A stretch of DNA of 64,000 bases from Sphingomonas sp. 1F27F7B (GTDB lineage: Bacteria > Pseudomonadota > Alphaproteobacteria > Sphingomonadales > Sphingomonadaceae), in assembly GCF_005503355.1 (NCBI RefSeq), contig NZ_SCMK01000003.1, positions 124,001 to 188,000 of the forward strand. The letters are read 5' to 3'. Positions 1 through 7,084 of this stretch are shown one piece after another. The notes under the pieces were generated by a model. It ran no database searches and had not been told where the DNA came from. It saw only the letters and a program-made list of their open reading frames with translations. Both the position numbers and the translations under genes were made by a program. Numbering within the stretch: position 1 is the first letter of the stretch; each line of letters starts with the position of its first letter.

Positions 1-1634
1 TCCGCCTCGCCGCCGCCTTCGGTAACCGGCGGCCACAGGGTCACGGTGCCGGGGCCCGGCACTTCGCTGGCATGCGGCTCGACATCGGAAAGCTCGCCCA
101 TGCCCGGCGCCGGCAGCGCACCGAGCGCGGCATCGACGAATTCCAGCACCGGACGCGTCGACCTGAAGCTGTGGGTGAGCGACAGCTCCTCCACTTCGCG
201 CGGCTCCACATCGAAGTCCGGATCGGGATGGATGCGCGACCGGGCGAGAAACCGCTCGAAGGCCGCGCGGAAGAAGATCGGGTCGGTGCCCTGGAAACCG
301 AAGATCGCCTGCTTGTAGTCGCCGACGGTGAACAGCGTGCGGACAGTCTCCGCACGCGCGCCCTCGCCGACGAAGAACTCGTCCGCGATCGCCGCGACGA
401 TCGCCCATTGCTGGGGATTGGTGTCCTGTGCCTCATCGATCAGGACATGCTCGGTCGCCTGGTCGAGCTTGAAGCGCACCCATTCGCCCATGCCGGGCTC
501 GCCGAGCAGCGCGACGGTGCGGTGGATCAGGTCGTTGAAATCGACTGCGCCCAGGCGCCGCTTGGCCCGCGCATAGGTCTCGGCATAGATTCGGCCCGCT
601 TCAAGCCCCGAGGCGAGCAGGTCCGCATAGGCGGCCTGGCTCTTCATCCCGAGCAGTTCGGCGCAGGCGGCATGGAGCCGCATCGCATGGTCGGCATAGG
701 CCGGATCCTGCGGCGCCTGCCCCTTGCCGAACGAGCGCGGCTCGCCCTTGGTAGTGGCCCAGATCGAATGGAGATCGGCAAGGCTGGCGGCGCGTGCCTC
801 CGGGGACTTGGACAGCCAGGCCGCGGCGATGTCCGCCCGCTCCAGGCCGCGGGCCGTGCCCCAGTCAGCGTTCATCACCGTCAGCGCGCGCAAGCTTCCG
901 AGATCGAAGGCGTCGTCTCCGCACCGCCGGGCGATCTCGGCATCGACATCGCCCGGGGGCAGCCCCAGCGCCTCGCGCAGCCAAGGCTGGATCAGCAGGG
1001 GCAGTTCGGCAAGCGCCTCCCCCTCGCGGGCACAGGCCTTGAGGAAATCCTCGGCCTTGCCCTCGCCCAGGCGCAGCGACAGCGCGCCGACTGCATCCAC
1101 CACCCAACCCCGATGTTCGCGCTCGGCATCGACGAGCATCTCGGCGAGCGCCTCGCGCGCCAGCACCGCTTCCTCGCGCTGATCGAGCGGGCGAAAGCCG
1201 GGGACCAGCCCCGCCTCCATCGGGAAGGCGGCGAGCAGCGACTGGCAGAAGCTGTGGATCGTCTGGATGCGGATGCCGCCCCCGGGCGCGTCGAGCACCT
1301 TGGCGAAGAGCTGGCGGGCCCTTTCGCGGCCGGCGGGCGAAATGTTCTCGCCCAGCGCCTCGAGATCGGCGGCCAGTTCGGTATCGGACGCGCGGACCCA
1401 GCGGGCGAGCCGGCTGGTGATCCGCTCGGACATCTCGGCGGCGCCGGCCTTGGTGAAGGTGAGGCACAGGATCGCGCCCGGATCGGTGCCGTTCAGCAAC
1501 AGCCGCCAGACGCGCGCAGCGAGCACCTGCGTCTTGCCGGTGCCAGCCGAGGCGGAGAGCCAGATATGGCGCCCGGGGTCGCTCGCCGTCTTCTGATTGC
1601 CCTTGAGCCTGTGGAGGGGGCGGACTTCAGACAT
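1..1634 (-). CDS. addA: Double-strand break repair helicase-nuclease AddA, N-terminal part (cut by window edge)
   Basis: This is the UvrD-type helicase subunit of AddAB, which resects DNA double-strand ends for RecA loading. I translated the minus strand by hand from the ATG at 1634. The frame stays open to position 1, giving about 544 residues, so the C-terminal nuclease part lies outside the window. Visible helicase motifs are Walker A ASAGTGKT (about residue 28-35), LTFTKAGAAEM, TIHSFCQ, Walker B VLIDEAQDTNPQQW, VGDYKQAIFGFQG and the LTHSFRS motif. It follows addB on the same strand across a 161-bp gap that contains a palindromic repeat. The overlapping plus-strand frame of more than 500 codons is only a shadow. 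Confidence 0.95.
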   Translation of the reverse strand, partial: MSEVRPLHRLKGNQKTASDPGRHIWLSASAGTGKTQVLAARVWRLLLNGTDPGAILCLTFTKAGAAEMSERITSRLARWVRASDTELAADLEALGENISPAGRERARQLFAKVLDAPGGGIRIQTIHSFCQSLLAAFPMEAGLVPGFRPLDQREEAVLAREALAEMLVDAEREHRGWVVDAVGALSLRLGEGKAEDFLKACAREGEALAELPLLIQPWLREALGLPPGDVDAEIARRCGDDAFDLGSLRALTVMNADWGTARGLERADIAAAWLSKSPEARAASLADLHSIWATTKGEPRSFGKGQAPQDPAYADHAMRLHAACAELLGMKSQAAYADLLASGLEAGRIYAETYARAKRRLGAVDFNDLIHRTVALLGEPGMGEWVRFKLDQATEHVLIDEAQDTNPQQWAIVAAIADEFFVGEGARAETVRTLFTVGDYKQAIFGFQGTDPIFFRAAFERFLARSRIHPDPDFDVEPREVEELSLTHSFRSTRPVLEFVDAALGALPAPGMGELSDVEPHASEVPGPGTVTLWPPVTEGGGEA

Positions 1635-1682
1635 TTTCGATATCCGCGATCCGTTCGATATCCGTGATCCGCGCCTCCACCC

Positions 1683-1771
1683 CCGTCATCCCCGCGCAGG
1701 CGGGGACCCAGAGCGAGGCAGGACCCGCAGGGCCGAGTGACCCTGGATCCCCGCCTGCGCGGGGATGACGG
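1683..1771. repeat. Palindromic extragenic repeat, short form (copy 1)
   Basis: The left arm CGTCATCCCCGCGCAGGC and the right arm GCCTGCGCGGGGATGACG can pair over nearly 30 bases. They flank a short spacer. The same arms recur at 4761, 28192, 31839 and 52947. This copy separates addB from addA, so the operon transcript would carry the hairpin. Translated, the arms give peptide strings such as HPRAGGDP and VPACAGMTG, which are not real proteins. Confidence 0.9.
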
Positions 1772-1795
1772 GAAGGATCGGGACGCATGCGGGCC

Positions 1796-4726
1796 TCACT
1801 CACGGCCATACCATTCGTCGCGCCGCATCAGCTGGTCATATTCGGCATAGGGGGCATATTCCGGCACCAGCTTGGCGGTGAAGGGCTGGTCGCCGGTCAG
1901 CCAGGCGCGCACGGCTTCGGCGAAATGATGCGCGGCGATGTCGACGAACTCCTCGGCCGGGATCGGCTCCTTCTTCTTCGGATCGACGGGGCTGTCGACA
2001 TAGCCGAAGCCGCCCGTGCGCGGCGAACGCGCGAGCGACCAATATTCGAAGGCGCGCGCCGTCCCCTCGACATCCCTGAACCCGCCCCGCTCGGCGATCA
2101 GGCCGAGCAGCCCGAGCTGGAGGCTGAACCCGGCCCGCACCGCACGCGTGCTGGGCGGCTGGCCGGTCTTGTAGTCGACGATCGCCAGGCCGTCATCGGC
2201 GAGGCGATCGATCCGGTCGAACTTGCCGCGCAGCTTCACCCCTTCGAACGCGATCTCGCCGTCCAGCTCGACCGCGAGGACCTTGCGCTGGGGATTCTCC
2301 GCGATCTGGCGGGCGATCCAGTCGATCGCCTCCATCAGTCGCGGCTGCCACAGCGCGCGCATCATCGGATGGGTGCGCTCGTCCACCAGCATCGCCTCGG
2401 CACGGGCGCGCAGCTTCGCCGGATCGCATGCGTCGAGTTCGAACCATTTCTGAAGAACGTCGTGCACCGCGGTGCCCCGCCACGCCGCGCTGGGATCGGC
2501 ATCGACCGGATCCAGGGGCATGAGCCCGAGCATGCGGCGGGCATAGAAGGCATAGGGATCCGCCTTCAGCCGATCGACTTCGGTGACCGAGATCGCCTTG
2601 GGACGATCCTCGACCGGCGGCGACGGCTCGGGCCGCTCGGCGGGGTCATGGCCGCCCGGATCGTCGACTGCGTGGAGCCAGGCGGCAAGATCGTGCGCGC
2701 GATCGAGCCCGCCCGACAGCGCTTCGAGGCGGAGCCAGAAGCGCGATGCGATGGTGGGCGCGGTGGCGTCGCGCCGCGCGCGGGTGAGCAGCACTTCGGG
2801 CGCGCCCAGGGCACCCGCCAGGTCATGCGCCGCCAGGCCGATGCGGCGCTCCAGCCCCGGCAGGCCCAGCTCGGCGCGGATGCGCGGGGCGAGCCAGGGA
2901 TCGGGCGCGGGCAGCGCCGGCCAAACGCCTTCGTTGAGCCCCGACAGGATCATCAGGTCGGCGGTCTGCAATCGCGCTTCGAGCTGGCCGAGGATGGCGA
3001 GGCGCGGATGGCCGCCCTGGGGCGGGCGCACGGCGATCTGGTCCATCAGCGTGCGCAGCATCGGTGCGAGCGTGTCGGGCGCGGCGCTGCCGGGGCCGTC
3101 GACCGCCTCGCGCTCCAGATCGTCGAGCAGCGTGGCGGCGGCACGCCCCTCGGCACGGCTCCACAGGCCGTCGCCACCGAGGGCCTGGGCCGCTTCGCGC
3201 AGCGCGGCGAGCAGGACCGGGATCGGCTGGGGGCCGTTCGCGAAGGCGGCTTCGAGCGGCGCCAGCAGCACGCGCGCCACGGGCCACCAGCGCCGGGCGG
3301 CCTGGCGCAGCGGGGCGTCCCTGCCCTCCTGCTCCGCCAGATGACGATCGATGCCGGCGAGATCGGGCGCCGGGCGCGGGCCGCGCAGCACGCGATCGAG
3401 CAGGCGTGCGCCGTCGAGCCACTCGGCGCGCGCCTCGGGCATCACCAGCGGATGCTTGAGCAGCGAAAGCAGCGGCAACGGGGCGAAGCGCTGGGCCGCG
3501 GCATCGGCGAGCGCGAGCAGCAAGGTGCCGGGCGGCAGGATCGAGAGCGGCTGGCCGGCGGAATCGTCGATCGCGATGCCCCAGCGCGCGCAATGCGCGG
3601 CAACGCGGCGGGCAAGCGCGCGATCGGGCGTGACCAGCGCGGCGGTGCGGCCGGGGGTTTCGAGCGCCTGGCGCAGCGCCAGGGCGATCGCCTGGGCCTC
3701 CTCGGCCGGCGTGGCGACTTCGAGCGCGCGGACACCGTCCAGCTTGCGCTCGCGATCGGGAAGCGTGGTCCAGCCATGGGTCAGCTCGGGCGGCTGCATC
3801 GCCGAGGCGATCGCCTTGCTGCGCGAGGGCGCGGCGTCATGCTCGCTGGCCGCGCGCCAGGGATCGAACTCGCTGCGATGGACGCCCATCCGCTCGAGCA
3901 GGAGCTTCAAGTGGAATTGGGGATGGGTCTCGAGATTGCGCCTGCGGCGGCCCGCCGGATCGGGAGCATGCGGCCCGAGCATGTCCCATTCGGCGTCGCC
4001 GATCGAGATGGCGAGATCGGGCAGGACGACCATGCCCTTGGGAAGCCCGGCGACGACGCGCTGGAGCCGGGCGATGGTGGGCGCGCCGGCAGTGATGCCG
4101 GCGGCGCAGACGAAGCCGCCGGGGGGCGATTGCTTCCAGCGCGCGGCCAGCCTGTCGATGAGAAGCCGGCGGCGATCGGCAAGATCGATGCGGCCGAGCC
4201 GGGCCAGCTCGCGCGGCCAGCGTTCGAGCACGATTTCGAACAAATGGAGCGAGCGTTCCCAATGCGCGGAGAGTTCGGGCGCGAGGTCCAGCTCCTTGAG
4301 GCGGCGGGGTGGCACTTCCTCGATCAGCAGCTGGTCGAGCGTGGCGGCGAGGTCGCCGGCGAGGCGCACCGCCTCCGCGGCGTCGTGGCGCGGCTCGGCC
4401 TGCTGGATCAGGCGGGCGAGGATGAGCTGGCGCTGGAGCGGCTCGACCGCGGGCGGCACGGGATCGGGATCGCCGGCGGCGTCGAACACGGCCTCGTCAA
4501 GCTCGGGATCGCCGACCGCGACGAGGCGCGGCAGGAGGAGGCCGCCGCCGCTGGCGCGGACAAAGGCGTCCTGGATCGCGCGCTTGGCGCGGTTGTTGGG
4601 AAGCAGGACAAGGCCGCGGGCAAGGCCCATCGGATCGCCGCCGAAGCGCTTGATCAGCCCGTTCGCCAGCGCATCCGCGAAGGCGCGGTGCGGGGGGATG
4701 GTATAGAGGTGGAGGCGATCGGGCAT
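1796..4726 (-). CDS. addB: Double-strand break repair protein AddB (alphaproteobacterial type)
   Basis: AddB is the second nuclease subunit of the AddAB end-resection complex and recognises Chi-like sites. The 976-residue product starts MPDRLHLY. It has the family's N-terminal LLPNNRAKRAI stretch in place of a Walker A motif. Its C-terminal PD-(D/E)XK nuclease domain shows GKFDRIDR and IVDYKTG, the latter ending near residue 855. I count only three cysteines in the whole protein, so the four-cysteine iron-sulfur staple of Bacillus AddB is absent. The gene precedes addA and follows murU on the same strand. An antisense frame of 985 codons spans almost the whole gene and is a GC-rich shadow. 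Confidence 0.95.
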   Translation of the reverse strand: MPDRLHLYTIPPHRAFADALANGLIKRFGGDPMGLARGLVLLPNNRAKRAIQDAFVRASGGGLLLPRLVAVGDPELDEAVFDAAGDPDPVPPAVEPLQRQLILARLIQQAEPRHDAAEAVRLAGDLAATLDQLLIEEVPPRRLKELDLAPELSAHWERSLHLFEIVLERWPRELARLGRIDLADRRRLLIDRLAARWKQSPPGGFVCAAGITAGAPTIARLQRVVAGLPKGMVVLPDLAISIGDAEWDMLGPHAPDPAGRRRRNLETHPQFHLKLLLERMGVHRSEFDPWRAASEHDAAPSRSKAIASAMQPPELTHGWTTLPDRERKLDGVRALEVATPAEEAQAIALALRQALETPGRTAALVTPDRALARRVAAHCARWGIAIDDSAGQPLSILPPGTLLLALADAAAQRFAPLPLLSLLKHPLVMPEARAEWLDGARLLDRVLRGPRPAPDLAGIDRHLAEQEGRDAPLRQAARRWWPVARVLLAPLEAAFANGPQPIPVLLAALREAAQALGGDGLWSRAEGRAAATLLDDLEREAVDGPGSAAPDTLAPMLRTLMDQIAVRPPQGGHPRLAILGQLEARLQTADLMILSGLNEGVWPALPAPDPWLAPRIRAELGLPGLERRIGLAAHDLAGALGAPEVLLTRARRDATAPTIASRFWLRLEALSGGLDRAHDLAAWLHAVDDPGGHDPAERPEPSPPVEDRPKAISVTEVDRLKADPYAFYARRMLGLMPLDPVDADPSAAWRGTAVHDVLQKWFELDACDPAKLRARAEAMLVDERTHPMMRALWQPRLMEAIDWIARQIAENPQRKVLAVELDGEIAFEGVKLRGKFDRIDRLADDGLAIVDYKTGQPPSTRAVRAGFSLQLGLLGLIAERGGFRDVEGTARAFEYWSLARSPRTGGFGYVDSPVDPKKKEPIPAEEFVDIAAHHFAEAVRAWLTGDQPFTAKLVPEYAPYAEYDQLMRRDEWYGRE

Positions 4727-4760
4727 GGGCTTGGGAAAGCCTAGAGCATCCCCCTTTCAT

Positions 4761-4842
4761 CGTCATCCCCGCGCAGGCGGGGATCCAGGGTAACGGAGTG
4801 CATCGCCTGGGGCTCTGGATCCCCGCCTGCGCGGGGATGACG
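4761..4842. repeat. Palindromic extragenic repeat, short form (copy 2)
   Basis: This is an 82-bp inverted repeat with the same arms as the other copies (CGTCATCCCCGC ... GCGGGGATGACG). It lies between the murU stop and the addB start, inside what otherwise looks like one transcription unit. The spacer differs from copy 1. Confidence 0.9.
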
Positions 4843-4869
4843 GCGTTGGCTGCGCGACGGGCGATGCCG

Positions 4870-5631
4870 TCACACCGTCGCCAGTATCTCTTCGGCTTCC
4901 TTGACCGCGCCGGGCGTGCCGACGTCGAACCACAGGCCCTGATGGACCACGCCCCACAGGCGCCCCTGCTCCATCGCGCGATTCCAGAACAAATTGGTCG
5001 AGAACGGCCCCTCCGGCCAGTCGCGGATCACGCGCGGATGGAGGATCTGGGCGCCGGCATAGACGAAGGGCGCGAGGCGGCCGGGCTTGCGGCGCTCGGT
5101 GATGCGGCCGAGCGGGTCGAGACGGAAATCGCCCTGGCCGCGATGGCTGAACGCGCGCGCCAGAGGGACGAGGAGCAGCAGCGCGTCCATCTTCGCATCG
5201 TCCCAGGCGGCGGCGAGCGCGTGGAGCGCGTCGATCGGCCCGTCTACCCAGAGCGTGTCGCTGTTCACCGTGAAGAAGGGCGCATCGCCGAGCATCGCCC
5301 GGGCCTGGACGATGCCGCCGCCGGTTTCCATCAGCTGGGCGCGCTCGTCCGAGATCAGCACCTCGATATCGCCGGCACGGGCCTTCAGATGCGCCTCGAC
5401 CTGGTCGGCAAGATAATGGACGTTGACCACCGCGCGCTTGATCCCCGCGTCGCGCAGGTGATCCATCGTGTGGTCGAGCAGCGGCTTGCCGGCGACTTCG
5501 ACCAGCGGCTTGGGGCGGGTGACGGTAAGCGGGCGCATGCGCTTGCCCAGGCCCGCGGCCATCACCATCGCCGTCTCGGGCATGGCCACGTCCGGATTGG
5601 GACGCAGCGAATAGGTGGCGGCCTGTTTCAT
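4870..5631 (-). CDS. murU: N-acetylmuramate alpha-1-phosphate uridylyltransferase (MurU-like nucleotidyltransferase)
   Basis: The protein should transfer UMP to MurNAc-1-phosphate, giving UDP-MurNAc in the cytoplasmic peptidoglycan recycling route that bypasses de novo synthesis. The 253-residue sequence opens with the sugar-nucleotidyltransferase signature AAGLGKRMRP (about residues 25-34). It continues with KPLVEVAGKPLLDH and an NSDTLWVDG metal-binding stretch, and ends with FDVGTPG. I chose the ATG at 5631 because it overlaps the amgK stop as ATGA. An internal ATG at 5583 (MPETAMVM) is an alternative. The partner kinase AmgK lies immediately upstream, which supports the specific assignment over a generic nucleotidyltransferase. 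Confidence 0.88.
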   Translation of the reverse strand: MKQAATYSLRPNPDVAMPETAMVMAAGLGKRMRPLTVTRPKPLVEVAGKPLLDHTMDHLRDAGIKRAVVNVHYLADQVEAHLKARAGDIEVLISDERAQLMETGGGIVQARAMLGDAPFFTVNSDTLWVDGPIDALHALAAAWDDAKMDALLLLVPLARAFSHRGQGDFRLDPLGRITERRKPGRLAPFVYAGAQILHPRVIRDWPEGPFSTNLFWNRAMEQGRLWGVVHQGLWFDVGTPGAVKEAEEILATV

Positions 5632-6644
5632 GCGCCGGCGCCGGAACCTGCGCCAGAACCTGCGCCGGAGCCTGCGATCGTCAGCGGATCGCCGCGCATG
5701 TCGGCGGGGATGTTGGCTTCGAACCAGTCCGCCACCGGCTTGAGCGCGGGATGGCGGAGATCGCGGTTGAGATAGGTCCAGACGCGCGGGCACAGGCCGG
5801 GGTAGCGCGGCTTGCCGTCGCGCTTCCACAGGCGCGTGAAGATGCCGACGATCTTGGCGTTCCGCTGCGCGCCGAGCACGTGATAGGCCATGTCGAACGC
5901 GTCGCCGGCGCCGGTGATGCGCTTGTAGCGATCGAGCATCGCGATCTCGAGGCTCTCGGGCACGTCGCGGCGCGCGTCCTGCAGCAACGAGACGAGATCA
6001 TAGGCGGGATGGCCCGCCAGCGCGTCCTGAAAGTCGAGAAGGCCCAAGGTTTCCGCGCTACCGTCGATCAGCATGATGTTCTCGACATGGTAGTCGCGCA
6101 GCACCGTGACAGGCGTGTGACCCGCCAGCACGGGAGCGAGCACTTCGTCCCAGGCCCGGGCATAGCCCTCGCCATCGACGTCGAGCCCGACCGCGGGGCA
6201 ATACCATTCGGGGAGCAGGGCGACTTCGCGGCGATATTCGGCGTGGCTGTAGGGGCGCAGGTCGGCCGCAGCCGGATGCCCGGCGAGTCGGATGAGCAGG
6301 TCGATCGCCTCTTCGTAGAGGCGCAGCTCGCTCTCGGGCGCGGCGTCGACCGTCTCGCGCATGCGGGCATCGCCGAAGTCCTGGATCAGCACCAGGCCCT
6401 CGCCCAGATCCTCGTGCAGGATCTCCGGCGCGGCGAAGCCGTGCGCAGTGAGCCAGCGGGCGACGTTGATGAACGGGCGCGGATCCTCGTGCGGCGGCGG
6501 CGCATCCATCAGGATCGCGGTGCGGTCATGCTCCACCACGCGGAAATAGCGACGGAACGAGGCGTCGCCGGCAAGCGGACGGATTTCCGCGCCGCCCCAA
6601 CCGGCGGCAACGAGGAAGTCGGGCGCCGCGGCGGGCGGATTCAT
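5628..6644 (-). CDS. amgK: MurNAc/GlcNAc anomeric kinase AmgK
   Basis: This is an aminoglycoside-phosphotransferase-fold kinase that phosphorylates MurNAc at C1, feeding MurU in cell-wall recycling. The catalytic loop RDYHVEN (183-189) and the metal-binding LDFQDA (203-208) followed by HPAYDLVSLLQDARRDV match the AmgK family. The start at 6644 overlaps the tsaE stop (ATGA), and the stop overlaps the murU start in the same way. An oddity is the C-terminal tail of Gly-Ala-Ser repeats (GSGAGSGAG), encoded by tandem 12-bp units near 5635-5680, which lies beyond the conserved domain and may vary in length. Confidence 0.9.
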   Translation of the reverse strand: MNPPAAAPDFLVAAGWGGAEIRPLAGDASFRRYFRVVEHDRTAILMDAPPPHEDPRPFINVARWLTAHGFAAPEILHEDLGEGLVLIQDFGDARMRETVDAAPESELRLYEEAIDLLIRLAGHPAAADLRPYSHAEYRREVALLPEWYCPAVGLDVDGEGYARAWDEVLAPVLAGHTPVTVLRDYHVENIMLIDGSAETLGLLDFQDALAGHPAYDLVSLLQDARRDVPESLEIAMLDRYKRITGAGDAFDMAYHVLGAQRNAKIVGIFTRLWKRDGKPRYPGLCPRVWTYLNRDLRHPALKPVADWFEANIPADMRGDPLTIAGSGAGSGAGSGAGA

Positions 6645-7084
6645 GTCAGGGACCATCGGTCCCTCCATGCCGCCGGCACTTTCGCTGTCAAGGCGCGCGC
6701 GCCGTCCGGTGCCACATCCAGGGACAGCCACAGCGCATCGTGCCACGCCGCCTCCCCCAGCCGCTCGGGCCATTCGACGATCAGCAGCGAATCATGGCGG
6801 GCGTCGTCGAGCCCCAGCTCCTCTGCCTCGGAGGGATCGTCGAGCCGATAGAGATCGACATGGAGCACCGGGAAGCGCACTTCGGGCGGATCATAGGGCT
6901 GGACGATCGCGAAGCTGGGCGACGGCGCCTCGCCCGCCAGCCCCAGCGCAGCGAGCAGCCCGCGCGCGATGCTCGTCTTGCCCGCGCCCAGCGGCCCGGA
7001 CAGCGCGATCACGTCGCCCGGATGCGCCAGTTCGGCCAGCCTGCGGCCCAGTTCGAGCGAGGCCTCGGGCCCGTCCAGGATCAT
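6641..7084 (-). CDS. tsaE: tRNA t6A biosynthesis ATPase TsaE
   Basis: TsaE is the small ATPase that drives the TsaB/TsaD complex in making N6-threonylcarbamoyladenosine at tRNA position 37. The 147-residue protein has Walker A GPLGAGKTS (29-38). It also has the family's SPSFAIVQPY stretch, then HVDLYRLDD and VEWPERLG. The ATG at 7084 overlaps the divL stop and the TGA overlaps the amgK start, so translation of the three genes is probably coupled. The pairing of divL and tsaE is, from memory, a conserved alphaproteobacterial arrangement. Confidence 0.94.
   Translation of the reverse strand: MILDGPEASLELGRRLAELAHPGDVIALSGPLGAGKTSIARGLLAALGLAGEAPSPSFAIVQPYDPPEVRFPVLHVDLYRLDDPSEAEELGLDDARHDSLLIVEWPERLGEAAWHDALWLSLDVAPDGARALTAKVPAAWRDRWSLT

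Noticed and set aside
1627-1809. Short protein with RHPRAGGDP and VPACAGMTG strings
   Set aside because: Translation of the palindromic repeat. Similar strings appear at every copy of the repeat.
1787-4744. 985-codon open frame on the plus strand opposite addB
   Set aside because: GC-rich antisense shadow. The minus-strand product is a clear AddB, and the plus frame shows no domain, only Arg/Gly/Ala-rich composition.
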